Assembly (NCBI GenBank): GCA_947459195.1
Contig: CANHCS010000018.1
Location: 1-33,368, forward strand
DNA from: Sphingobacteriaceae bacterium
GTDB taxonomy: Bacteria > Bacteroidota > Bacteroidia > Sphingobacteriales > Sphingobacteriaceae
Reading direction: 5' to 3'
Length of the DNA stretch: 33,368 bases
How positions within the stretch are numbered: the first letter of the stretch is position 1; each line of letters starts with the position of its first letter. The position numbers were made by a program, and so were the translations under genes. This document shows, piece after piece, positions 16,699 to 23,166 of this stretch. Below the pieces are notes generated by a model. It did no database searches and had not been told where the DNA came from. It saw only the letters and a list, made by a program, of their open reading frames with translations.

Positions 16699-16733
16699 AA
16701 AACCCTGCCGAAATCACCCGGTGGGGTTTTTTG
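16699..16733 (+). terminator. Intrinsic terminator after the Cys/Lys-rich peptide gene
   Basis: AAACCCTGCCG pairs with CGGTGGGGTTT (11 bp, two wobble pairs), the loop is AAATCACC, and a run of T follows. It closes the hpt-psd-peptide unit. Confidence 0.8.
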
Positions 16734-16785
16734 TTTAAAACATATTGCTGTTAGGGTTGTTTAGAAGTTAAAAATCTATATAACT

Positions 16786-17817
16786 ATGAAAACGCAATAT
16801 CAAAACCGGAACACCTTCACCCTTTCACTTCTATTTTTCACTTTATTAAATTTTTACGGCTGTAAAATGGATCCCAGTAAACCCGAGCCAGCTCCACCTG
16901 ATCCGAATAATCCCGTATTAAACTTAGCCACCGTAAGCACCGGTGTGATTAAAACCATTACCTCCGAAAGTGCTCAAATTGATCTAGAAATCATCGACAA
17001 TGGTGGGACCCCTATAACCGAGAGTGGTGTGTGCTGGAGCAGAAGCAATGCCAACCCAACGCTTGAAACCGCTCACAAAAGCGTAGATGGTAAACCGACA
17101 GGCAGCTCAACAGCCACCTTAACCGATCTTAACCCTCTGGATAGATACTTTGTTAGGGCTTACGCCACCAACAGCAAAGGAACCGCCTACGGGGATGTAA
17201 AACAATTCAAAACCGAAATGGGTACCGTTACCGATATTTCCGGAAACACCTATCATACCATCACGATTGGTAAACAAGTATGGATGAAGGAAAATTTAAA
17301 AACAACTACATATAGAAACGGGGGGGGCGTGCCCCATCATACGATAAATTCAAACTGGAGTAGTCTGGCTTCGCCCGCTTATTGCTGGTACAATAATGAG
17401 GAGACGAATAAAGACTTGTATGGAGCGCTATATAATTGGTATGCCGTTAGTAGTCCAGACCAATTGGCACCCGAGGGTTGGAGGGTTCCCTCTCAAGCTG
17501 ATTTTGAAGAGTTGAGAACATTTGCGGGTGTTGGTGGGGGAGGTAAATTAAAATCTATTAGTTTGTGGAATATGCCTAATACCGGTGCTACGAATCAATT
17601 TGGTTTTACTGCCAATCCAGCCGGCATACGAGATTTTTCGGGTACTTTTGCTTATTTACACGAACTGACCCATTTTTGGACGACCACGAAAACAAATGAT
17701 GAGCCCGTTTATTTTGACCTTCATGCTAACAATGATGGATTTGGTTCGGGTGGCACATCTAAATTAAATATGGGTCTGTCTGTTCGTTGCCTTCGCGGAA
17801 TACCAGCAAAAGATTAA
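16786..17817 (+). CDS. FISUMP-domain lipoprotein
   Basis: 343 residues. The N-terminus is a lipoprotein signal with Cys26 (NFYGC). Residues about 45-145 are fibronectin-III-like (SGVCWSRSNANPTLE, YFVRAYATNSKGTAYG). The rest is a FISUMP domain (Fibrobacter succinogenes paralogous family): TVTDISGNTYHTITIGKQVW, WMKENLKT, GALYNWYAV, EGWRVPSQADFEEL and the closing GLSVRCLRG. The function of these surface proteins is unknown. A run of eight G (17320-17327) codes for a Gly stretch and could be a slippage site. The gene ends at a strong terminator shared with the convergent dehydrogenase. Confidence 0.9.
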   Translation: MKTQYQNRNTFTLSLLFFTLLNFYGCKMDPSKPEPAPPDPNNPVLNLATVSTGVIKTITSESAQIDLEIIDNGGTPITESGVCWSRSNANPTLETAHKSVDGKPTGSSTATLTDLNPLDRYFVRAYATNSKGTAYGDVKQFKTEMGTVTDISGNTYHTITIGKQVWMKENLKTTTYRNGGGVPHHTINSNWSSLASPAYCWYNNEETNKDLYGALYNWYAVSSPDQLAPEGWRVPSQADFEELRTFAGVGGGGKLKSISLWNMPNTGATNQFGFTANPAGIRDFSGTFAYLHELTHFWTTTKTNDEPVYFDLHANNDGFGSGGTSKLNMGLSVRCLRGIPAKD

Positions 17818-17820
17818 GCT

Positions 17821-17849
17821 AAAAAGGTCCCGAAATTCGGGACCTTTTT
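17821..17849 (+). terminator. Bidirectional terminator
   Basis: A perfect inverted repeat, 14-base arms (AAAAAGGTCCCGAA, 17821-17834) around a single A. It gives a GC-rich stem flanked by A and T runs on either strand, so it serves both the FISUMP gene and the convergent dehydrogenase gene. Confidence 0.9.
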
Positions 17850-17852
17850 GAA

Positions 17853-19079
17853 TTACACCAGTTGTTTTAGAGCTATTTCAAAAGCCCGTTCGGATAATCT
17901 TGTTTTATCTGCTGAAAGCTGATGCGTTTTCTGCAATACATTCTTAATGATTTGAGAAGCATCGTTAAAGATGGCCGCATCACTCATTTCCACATTCTTG
18001 CCCATGAGGTAAGCAAAAACACGGGCCATGCCGCAATTAGAAATAAAATCGGGGATGACCGCTACTTGCTGATCGGCATATTCCATGGTCGGACCAAAAA
18101 AGATCTCCGGATCGGCAAAAGGCACATTGGCGCCGCAAGCAATTACTTCTAAACCAGCAGTAGCCATTTGTTGTACCTGCTCACGACTCACCAAACGAGA
18201 AGCAGCAGCAGGAACAAAAATTTCAGCGCCAGTTTGCCAAATTTGTTGGTTGATTTGCTCAAAAGGAATCAAATTGGCTGCTACCAGTGTATTCCCTTCT
18301 CGGTTTAAGAACAAAGAACGAATTTCTTCAAAAGTAAAGCCGTCTGGGTTTAATAATCCCCCCACTCGATCAATGATCCCCACAACTTTTACACCCTGCT
18401 GAGCCAGGTAAAAAGCCGCGGCGGCACCTACATTTCCCCAGCCTTGTATAATTGCTTTCTTGCCTTTGATCTCTCCACCATAAATAGCATAAAAATGCCT
18501 GATCGATTCAGAAACACCATAACCCGTTATCATATCGGCCACCACATATTTTTTGGTCACATCAGGCGAAAAAGAAGCATCTTCCAATACCTTCGACACG
18601 CCATAACGTAACTGACCAATTTGATGAATTCGCTCATTTTCACGAGCTGCGTAATGCCCATTGATCACTCCCTCTTGCGGATGCCATAAACCATAATTCT
18701 CTGTGATTGGGATTACCTCATGAATTTCATCCACATTTAAATCACCACCGGTACCGTAATAATTTTTAAGCAAAGGAATGACGGCCTTGTACCAACGCTC
18801 CAGTACTCCCCGTTTACGTGGGTCGGCCGGATCGAAATTGATGCCTGATTTGGCCCCGCCAATAGCCGGACCAGAAACGGTAAACTTCACTTCCATGGTT
18901 TTTGCCAAGGACTCTACCTCACGTTTGTCAAGTCCTTTACGCATCCGTGTACCGCCACCTGCAGCACCTCCTCTTAGGGAATTAATAACCACCCATCCTT
19001 CGGCCTCTGTTTCAGCGTCTTTCCATTCGAAAATCACTTCCGGGCGTTTTTCTTCAAATTGTTTTAAAAGGTTTTTCAT
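17853..19079 (-). CDS. Glu/Leu/Phe/Val-type amino acid dehydrogenase
   Basis: 408 residues from ATG 19079. The N-terminal ELFV dimerisation/substrate domain has GGAAGGGTRM, the Lys77-bearing motif GGAKSGINFDP and GTGGDLNVDE. The Rossmann domain has VVADMITGYGV and GWGNVGAAAAFYL (NAD(P) site). It oxidatively deaminates an amino acid; Glu versus branched-chain preference is not decided from sequence. The lysine motif and dinucleotide fold are intact. It lies between the bidirectional terminator and the rplS terminator, so it is a separate unit. Confidence 0.92.
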   Translation of the reverse strand: MKNLLKQFEEKRPEVIFEWKDAETEAEGWVVINSLRGGAAGGGTRMRKGLDKREVESLAKTMEVKFTVSGPAIGGAKSGINFDPADPRKRGVLERWYKAVIPLLKNYYGTGGDLNVDEIHEVIPITENYGLWHPQEGVINGHYAARENERIHQIGQLRYGVSKVLEDASFSPDVTKKYVVADMITGYGVSESIRHFYAIYGGEIKGKKAIIQGWGNVGAAAAFYLAQQGVKVVGIIDRVGGLLNPDGFTFEEIRSLFLNREGNTLVAANLIPFEQINQQIWQTGAEIFVPAAASRLVSREQVQQMATAGLEVIACGANVPFADPEIFFGPTMEYADQQVAVIPDFISNCGMARVFAYLMGKNVEMSDAAIFNDASQIIKNVLQKTHQLSADKTRLSERAFEIALKQLV

Positions 19080-19096
19080 GTGGAATTTTATTAAAC

Positions 19097-19132
19097 AAAA
19101 AAGCCTCCCCAAATAATCGGAGAGGCTTTTTG
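19097..19132 (-). terminator. Intrinsic terminator of rplS
   Basis: On the minus strand AAGCCTCTCC pairs with GGGGAGGCTT (one wobble pair) around a 7- to 8-base loop, followed by a T run. It lies just after the rplS stop. Confidence 0.85.
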
Positions 19133-19145
19133 TAGATATTTTGAA

Positions 19146-19493
19146 TTAAACTCTTTTGGTTTTGATACGAGCAGCTTTACCGGTTAAGGCTCTCATGTAG
19201 AACAATTTCGCTCTACGAACCTTACCATAGCTCACCACATCAACTTTCTCAATGTTTGGAGAGTTGATCGGGAAAATACGCTCTACTCCAACACCGTTAG
19301 ACATTTTACGAACAGTAAAAGTTTCGTTTGCACCTACGCTGTTACGCTGAATCACAACGCCTTGGTAGATTTGCACACGCTCTTTGTTTCCTTCGCGAAT
19401 TTTATAATGTACAGCAACGGTATCACCTGCCTTAAATGCAGGAGTTGAATTTCTAACGATTGCCTGTTCTTCTACAAATTTTACTAAATCCAT
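19146..19493 (-). CDS. rplS: Ribosomal protein L19
   Basis: 115 residues, usual length. Begins [10 protein letters not shown], contains [45 protein letters not shown] and ends RIKTKRV. It is a 50S protein at the 30S/50S interface. In many bacteria it directly follows trmD; here about 0.9 kb with two small genes separates them. A 9-bp perfect palindrome lies 18-42 bases upstream of the ATG, and a clear terminator follows. It is therefore probably monocistronic here. Confidence 0.98.
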   Translation of the reverse strand: MDLVKFVEEQAIVRNSTPAFKAGDTVAVHYKIREGNKERVQIYQGVVIQRNSVGANETFTVRKMSNGVGVERIFPINSPNIEKVDVVSYGKVRRAKLFYMRALTGKAARIKTKRV

Positions 19494-19511
19494 GATTTTA
19501 AGCTCTTAACA

Positions 19512-19535
19512 CGATTTTTGAGCCTGCAAAAATCG
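19512..19535 (-). promoter_or_regulatory. Perfect palindrome upstream of rplS
   Basis: CGATTTTTG, a 6-base loop and CAAAAATCG form a perfect 9-bp stem. GATTTTTG within it is one base off TAnnTTTG, so the palindrome may be a promoter with overlapping operator, or, if transcribed, a leader hairpin. A second shorter palindrome, TTAAG..CTTAA (19498-19509), lies between it and the start. Confidence 0.6.
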
Positions 19536-19601
19536 GACTGCAATTTTAGGCAATAATTTCGAATATAAAAAGGACTTTTAAAAATTTTCCACATTTTGTG
19601 C

Positions 19602-19871
19602 CTAAAGATGCTTGTACTCCTGTAAAAGCTCGCTGATGTGTTTACATTTTACCTGCACATTTTGCAAACCACCTGGCCTAACCCCGAAAATCTGCTCCAA
19701 TTGCAACATTTTCTGATAGGGAATATCACGGCTTTCCTCTGCCCTGATACTCCGATAATTAAAAAAAGTGTTGGGAGAAATATTCAGCACCATGGGAATT
19801 ATTTTCAGCGCTTTTTTATAATCCTTCATCGGCAAATTTGCCAACATTTCATTAATACAATACTTATACAT
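19602..19871 (-). CDS. Small HTH-like protein, function unknown
   Basis: 89 residues from ATG 19871. No named family recognised. It has the shape of a Cro/C1-like DNA-binding protein: helices around KALKIIPMVLNIS, then NTFFNYRSIR (recognition-helix-like), then IPYQKMLQLEQIFGVRPGGL, the usual close of a small HTH fold. Its partner at 20008 on the opposite strand has a matching segment (IKYQDLILLSRKLQVHPGEL), so the two look distantly related. The gene is divergent from that partner across an AT-rich gap of 136 bases and downstream of nothing obvious on its own strand. The HTH call is inferred from helix patterning. Confidence 0.62.
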   Translation of the reverse strand: MYKYCINEMLANLPMKDYKKALKIIPMVLNISPNTFFNYRSIRAEESRDIPYQKMLQLEQIFGVRPGGLQNVQVKCKHISELLQEYKHL

Positions 19872-20007
19872 AAGTTAAATTTTATAGATTTAAAGAAAAA
19901 TTTGTATATTTTATCAAAATATTGAGGGCTTTAAAATTAGTTTAGTAATTTTTACGAATAAAAATAAGCATTACAATTAATATATTCTACTTAATACTTA
20001 AATTTTT

Positions 20008-20370
20008 ATGTACCTAAAAGAAACTGTAGATAAACTATTAAAAAAACACAACCGCTCGCTGAGTTGGCTGGCTTCCGAAATGGGTAAGTCATTCGACGGG
20101 TTGAAGCTAAGCTTGGTGAAGGGTTCTATCAAATATCAGGACTTGATCCTTCTTTCGAGAAAATTACAAGTACATCCCGGCGAACTCTTTGAAAGTGATC
20201 ATACAGGCTATTCGCCAGAGGAATGGAGAAATGTATTACAGGAAGGAGAAGCCCAATACAACAATGTCAAAAAGGAATTGTCTTCTTGTAAAGAATTGAA
20301 CGAAGCACTCAGGAATCAATTGAAAGATAAGGAGCGGATCATTGAATTGCTGAATCAGGATAAACCTTGA
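20008..20370 (+). CDS. HTH-like protein with C-terminal coiled coil
   Basis: 120 residues from ATG 20008. Residues about 1-60 look like an HTH XRE fold: SLSWLASEMGKSFDGLKLSL, then SIKYQDLILLSRKLQVHPGELF. Residues about 70-120 form a charged helical stretch (VKKELSSCKELNEALRNQL), probably a coiled coil for dimerisation. No effector or catalytic motif is visible. It ends 10 bases from the trmD stop (convergent), with no terminator between. The gap before it (19872-20007) is very AT-rich and is the only shared control region with the divergent gene at 19602-19871. Confidence 0.65.
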   Translation: MYLKETVDKLLKKHNRSLSWLASEMGKSFDGLKLSLVKGSIKYQDLILLSRKLQVHPGELFESDHTGYSPEEWRNVLQEGEAQYNNVKKELSSCKELNEALRNQLKDKERIIELLNQDKP

Positions 20371-20380
20371 ACAGCGGGTA

Positions 20381-21058
20381 CTAATCGCTCAATAAATCGG
20401 GTCGACGGTTACGGGTACGCTCTAATGCTTGTTCGTGGCGCCATTCATCAATTGCTTTCTGATTGCCGCTCAGCAGAATATATGGCACCGAGTGACCCTT
20501 CCATTCAGCAGGTCGGGTGTAAACTGGCGCATCCAGTAAGTCGTCTTGAAAAGAATCAGAAAGCGCAGAAGTTTCGTCAGATAAAACGCCCGGTATCAGG
20601 CGGACGACTGCATCTACCAAAACCGCAGCTGGCAATTCGCCTCCCGAAAGCACATAGTCGCCAATGGATATTTCCCTGGTCACATAAATATCTCTGATAC
20701 GCTGATCGATCCCCTTGTAATGTCCGCATAAAATGAGGATGTTTTGATGAGAAACAAGGTGATTGGCGATTGGCTGGTTTAAGCGCTCCCCATCAGGGCT
20801 CATGAAAATGATTTCGTCGTAATGACGTTCTTTTTTCAGGGCCTCTATACAATTGGCAAAAGGCTGGATAGTCATCACCATGCCACTGCCGCCGCCGTAA
20901 GGATAATCATCTACGCTTTTGTGCTTGTTATCGGCATAATCACGCAGGTTGTGCACATGGATCTCCGCTAGCCCTTTCTGTTGCGCCCGCTGTAAGATGG
21001 AATGGGCAAAAGGACCTTCGAGCAGGCCTGGTAAAACAGTGACGATATCGAAACGCAT
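20381..21058 (-). CDS. trmD: tRNA (guanine37-N1)-methyltransferase
   Basis: 225 residues from ATG 21058 ([17 protein letters not shown]); a TTG two codons upstream lies inside the promoter element and is rejected. SPOUT trefoil-knot marks: [23 protein letters not shown], and [20 protein letters not shown]. It methylates G37 in tRNAs reading CNN and GGN-type codons, preventing +1 frameshifting. In the usual order it follows rimM directly; here two small genes lie between, and trmD has its own -7 element (21062-21069). It converges on the HTH-coiled-coil gene. Confidence 0.97.
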   Translation of the reverse strand: MRFDIVTVLPGLLEGPFAHSILQRAQQKGLAEIHVHNLRDYADNKHKSVDDYPYGGGSGMVMTIQPFANCIEALKKERHYDEIIFMSPDGERLNQPIANHLVSHQNILILCGHYKGIDQRIRDIYVTREISIGDYVLSGGELPAAVLVDAVVRLIPGVLSDETSALSDSFQDDLLDAPVYTRPAEWKGHSVPYILLSGNQKAIDEWRHEQALERTRNRRPDLLSD

Positions 21059-21061
21059 GGC

Positions 21062-21069
21062 CAAATTTA
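21062..21069 (-). promoter_or_regulatory. -7 promoter element for trmD
   Basis: On the minus strand this is TAAATTTG, a perfect TAnnTTTG, ending 3 bases before the trmD ATG. It lies 4 bases past the stop of the XRE gene and suggests an independent, leaderless trmD transcript. Confidence 0.5.
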
Positions 21070-21073
21070 CATT

Positions 21074-21274
21074 TTAATCGTCCAAATCGAGTTGAAAAAT
21101 CTCTTCAACAGATTTTTCAAAATATTGAGCAAGTTTAATTGCCAAAACTGTTGAGGGTACATATTTACCCGATTCAATGGTATTAATCGTCTGACGACTT
21201 ACTCCAATGGCTTCGGCCAGGTCGGCCTGGGTAATGTTTTTGATGGCACGCTGCACTTTGATCGTGTTTTTCAT
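21074..21274 (-). CDS. Small XRE-family transcriptional regulator
   Basis: 66 residues, made up almost entirely of one HTH_3 domain: IKNITQADLAEAIGVSRQTI (turn and recognition helix), INTIESGKYVPST, LAIKLAQYF, then a short acidic tail. It resembles the small YozG-type regulators often paired with a membrane gene. The ATG at 21274 lies 3 bases after the membrane gene stop, so the two form an operon. Likely targets are its own promoter (repeats at 21726-21761). No ligand-binding domain is present. Confidence is high for the DNA-binding domain, low for the target. Confidence 0.93.
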   Translation of the reverse strand: MKNTIKVQRAIKNITQADLAEAIGVSRQTINTIESGKYVPSTVLAIKLAQYFEKSVEEIFQLDLDD

Positions 21275-21277
21275 GGC

Positions 21278-21715
21278 TTAATCTTGGTTTTGGATATAAA
21301 TCATCGCCCTGAAACGAATAATGAATAACAGTAGCACACTAAACATATTGTAAACCATGATATCCAAAAAAGCGGTACCGTGAACAAGTAGGATTTGTAG
21401 GATTAGAACCAGATAATTTAAATAAACCGCAAACTGCAAAGATTCTAAACGTAGGCGGTTGATGAACTCATCTTCTATTTTTTCTTTTGAAAAAGCAATG
21501 AACAGCAAACTGATAATCACCCCAATACCGGCAATTTCATCCGTAAAATTTAAGGTACCCGAATCAAACAGTTCTTTTTGTATGCCTAAATCGATATCTA
21601 AAAAATTAAAACTAAAATCAGCATGCATACATGCCAAACCCAATATCAAGGAAGGAAAAAAGATCATCCAGCCAATACGACGATAATGGTGCGGAAATAA
21701 GAATTTATTTTTCAT
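21278..21715 (-). CDS. Four-TM membrane protein paired with an XRE regulator
   Basis: 145 residues from ATG 21715. Four hydrophobic stretches: IGWMIFFPSLILGLACM, GIGVIISLLFIAF, FAVYLNYLVLILQILLV and IMVYNMFSVLLLFIIRF. Between the first two is a short loop with SFNFLDIDLGIQKELF. No catalytic motif and no family I can name. Its coupling to the small XRE gene 3 bases downstream is the recurrent bacterial module of a small regulator plus a membrane protein, of unknown signal. A complete promoter (TTTG, 21 bases, TACATTTG) lies immediately upstream, directly after the rimM stop. Confidence 0.8.
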   Translation of the reverse strand: MKNKFLFPHHYRRIGWMIFFPSLILGLACMHADFSFNFLDIDLGIQKELFDSGTLNFTDEIAGIGVIISLLFIAFSKEKIEDEFINRLRLESLQFAVYLNYLVLILQILLVHGTAFLDIMVYNMFSVLLLFIIRFRAMIYIQNQD

Positions 21716-21735
21716 AACTGTCAACTTTGTTTTAA

Positions 21736-21768
21736 CAAATGTAAAACATAATTGACATAATGTACAAA
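21736..21768 (-). promoter_or_regulatory. Full Bacteroidota promoter with overlapping repeats
   Basis: On the minus strand TTTG (21765-21768) is followed after 21 bases by a perfect -7 element TACATTTG (21736-21743). This is one of the two best -33/-7 pairs in the window. A palindrome TTTGTT..AACAAA (21726-21739) overlaps the -7 element, and a direct repeat ACATAAT (21746-21752, 21755-21761) fills the spacer. Both are candidate binding sites for the XRE protein encoded downstream. Confidence 0.65.
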
Positions 21769-21773
21769 TTTTT

Positions 21774-22301
21774 TTACGAATTCAGATACAGATCGATCAA
21801 ACCTTCGGGCAAGCTAACATGCAAAATACCCTTCTCTACATCGATCTCTTTGATAAAATCATCATTCAGCGGGAATAGGATTTCGCGGAACTGATGCGGC
21901 ACCACGGCCACATATTGCTGAGGGTATTCGTGTATCTCCACGATCTCACCCAATTCGCCACGCTGCTCATCCAAAACTATAAAACCCTTTAGGTCGGTAA
22001 TTAAAAATTCATCAGGATCTCGTTGTGGTTTTTTTGCATTGGGCAGGTACACTTTTTTCCTGACCAGTTTTTCGGCCTTCTCAATCACATCTACATCTTC
22101 GAGGTAAACATTTGCAGTCTGATTGGGCTGAAAAGCGCATTCGCTCACAAAATAGGGCACCAGCTTCCCGTTCATCTCGAGAAAAATGGTGTCCAGATCA
22201 AGGTCTTGTGGCTCAGGATATTCAAAAAACACCTGTACTTCACCCTTCAGACCTTTGGTCTTGGTAATATAACCGATATAAAAGCTATCCTCTATTTTCA
22301 T
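21774..22301 (-). CDS. rimM: Ribosome maturation factor RimM
   Basis: 175 residues. N-terminal beta-barrel with FYIGYITKTKGLKGEVQVFF, then a PRC-barrel with DLKGFIVLDEQRGELGEIVE and GILHVSLPEGLIDLYL at the end. It binds S19 and helps 30S head maturation. It follows rpsP after 70 bases holding a hairpin, and is the last of the classic cluster genes before the membrane/XRE insertion. Confidence 0.96.
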   Translation of the reverse strand: MKIEDSFYIGYITKTKGLKGEVQVFFEYPEPQDLDLDTIFLEMNGKLVPYFVSECAFQPNQTANVYLEDVDVIEKAEKLVRKKVYLPNAKKPQRDPDEFLITDLKGFIVLDEQRGELGEIVEIHEYPQQYVAVVPHQFREILFPLNDDFIKEIDVEKGILHVSLPEGLIDLYLNS

Positions 22302-22316
22302 CAGGTCTTAAAACAA

Positions 22317-22351
22317 AAATGTCATCCTAAAGATAGCTCAGGATGACATTT
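22317..22351 (-). repeat. Palindromic element between rpsP and rimM, terminator-like
   Basis: On the minus strand 12-base perfect arms (AAATGTCATCCT and AGGATGACATTT) enclose an 11-base loop, and the arm runs into TTTTG then TTTT. It can act as a terminator or attenuator between rpsP and rimM. The strand carries GTCATCCTGAG, resembling the GTCATTCTGAG core of the element at 32416-32471. Confidence 0.7.
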
Positions 22352-22371
22352 AATTATCGTTCGCTTATGAA

Positions 22372-23037
22372 TTACTCAGCAGCAGCTTCGTCAGCAGCGC
22401 CTTCTTCGGCAGCTGGTGCTTCCTCAGCGGCAGGAGCCTCTTCAACCGGAGCTTCGGCAGGAGCCTCCGCAGCAGTTTCTTCAGCAACAACTTCTTCTGC
22501 AGCAGCTTCTGCTACTACTTCAGCACCTTCTTCGGTAGCCGGAGCTTCTTCAGCAGCTGGTTCCTCAACCTCAGCAGGAGCAGCATACTTGGCTTCGATG
22601 GCCGCAGCTTTTGCTTCTTTGCGTTTAGCTTCAGCAGCAAGTGCTTCTTTCTTCGCTTTGTCTTTTGTTTGAGTCAAATTATCAACTTTTCCGGTGATTT
22701 TTGCCTCTTTAGCGCTCAACCATGCAGCGAATTTCTCTTCCGCTTGCTCAGGTGTTAAAGCACCTTTTTTAACACCACCCTGTAAGTGTTTTTTGTACAA
22801 AATACCTTTGTACGACAGGATGGCACGACAAGTATCGGTAGGCTGGGCACCTTTGTTCATCCAGTCTAAAGCTTTGTCGAAATTTAAGTCGATGGTTGCC
22901 GGGTTGGTGTTAGGGTTGTAAGAACCAATCCGTTCAATGAATTTACCGTCTCTCGGAGCACGTGAATCCGCCACCACTACGTGATAAAAAGGTCTTCCCT
23001 TTTTACCGAATCTTTGCAATCTGATTTTAGTTGCCAT
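22372..23037 (-). CDS. rpsP: Ribosomal protein S16 with long Ala/Glu C-terminal tail
   Basis: 221 residues against about 80-90 in most bacteria. The S16 core is residues 1 to about 85 ([48 protein letters not shown]). A basic/Ala helix-like linker follows ([20 protein letters not shown]), then residues 151-221 are Ala, Glu and Pro only, with about two dozen acidic and no basic residues. Such extensions occur in Bacteroidota S16. It is the first gene of the rpsP-rimM-trmD-rplS order. A -7 element lies about 58 bases upstream. Confidence 0.96.
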   Translation of the reverse strand: MATKIRLQRFGKKGRPFYHVVVADSRAPRDGKFIERIGSYNPNTNPATIDLNFDKALDWMNKGAQPTDTCRAILSYKGILYKKHLQGGVKKGALTPEQAEEKFAAWLSAKEAKITGKVDNLTQTKDKAKKEALAAEAKRKEAKAAAIEAKYAAPAEVEEPAAEEAPATEEGAEVVAEAAAEEVVAEETAAEAPAEAPVEEAPAAEEAPAAEEGAADEAAAE

Positions 23038-23094
23038 GTTTTAATTTAGTTTATGTATTCAACATATTTCCCGGAGTCTCCTACTGCGGGGCTG

Positions 23095-23102
23095 CAAAGA
23101 TA
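23095..23102 (-). promoter_or_regulatory. -7 promoter element for rpsP
   Basis: TATCTTTG on the minus strand, a perfect TAnnTTTG. The leader of about 50 bases holds inverted GC-rich segments (CCCG..CGGG, GGA..TCC). No good -33 TTG. Confidence 0.5.
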
Positions 23103-23119
23103 GCAATTAATCAGAATTA

Positions 23120-23147
23120 AAAAACAGAAAATGAAGGTTTTACCTTC
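23120..23147 (-). terminator. Probable terminator of pfkA
   Basis: On the minus strand GAAGGT-AAA-ACCTTC (6-bp stem, 3-base loop) is followed by ATTTTCTGTTTTTT. A short AAGGC/GCCTT stem overlaps the pfkA stop just upstream. Confidence 0.45.
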
Positions 23148-23166
23148 TGGGATGGAAGGCAAAGCC

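Noticed and set aside
16534-16764. A Lys-rich reading frame overlapping the small Cys/Lys peptide.
   Set aside because: It lacks the signal peptide and runs through the terminator. The frame with MKKLIFVMALATSVS is clearly better.
21752-21767. TTGACATAATGTACAA as a plus-strand sigma-70 promoter.
   Set aside because: It would point into rimM on the antisense strand. Bacteroidota do not use this consensus; the minus-strand TTTG-N21-TACATTTG fits better.
22343-22672. A plus-strand frame coding for Ala/Ser-only residues opposite S16.
   Set aside because: It is the reverse reading of the Ala/Glu repeat tail of S16. Its composition follows from the tail, and it has no start region or family motifs.
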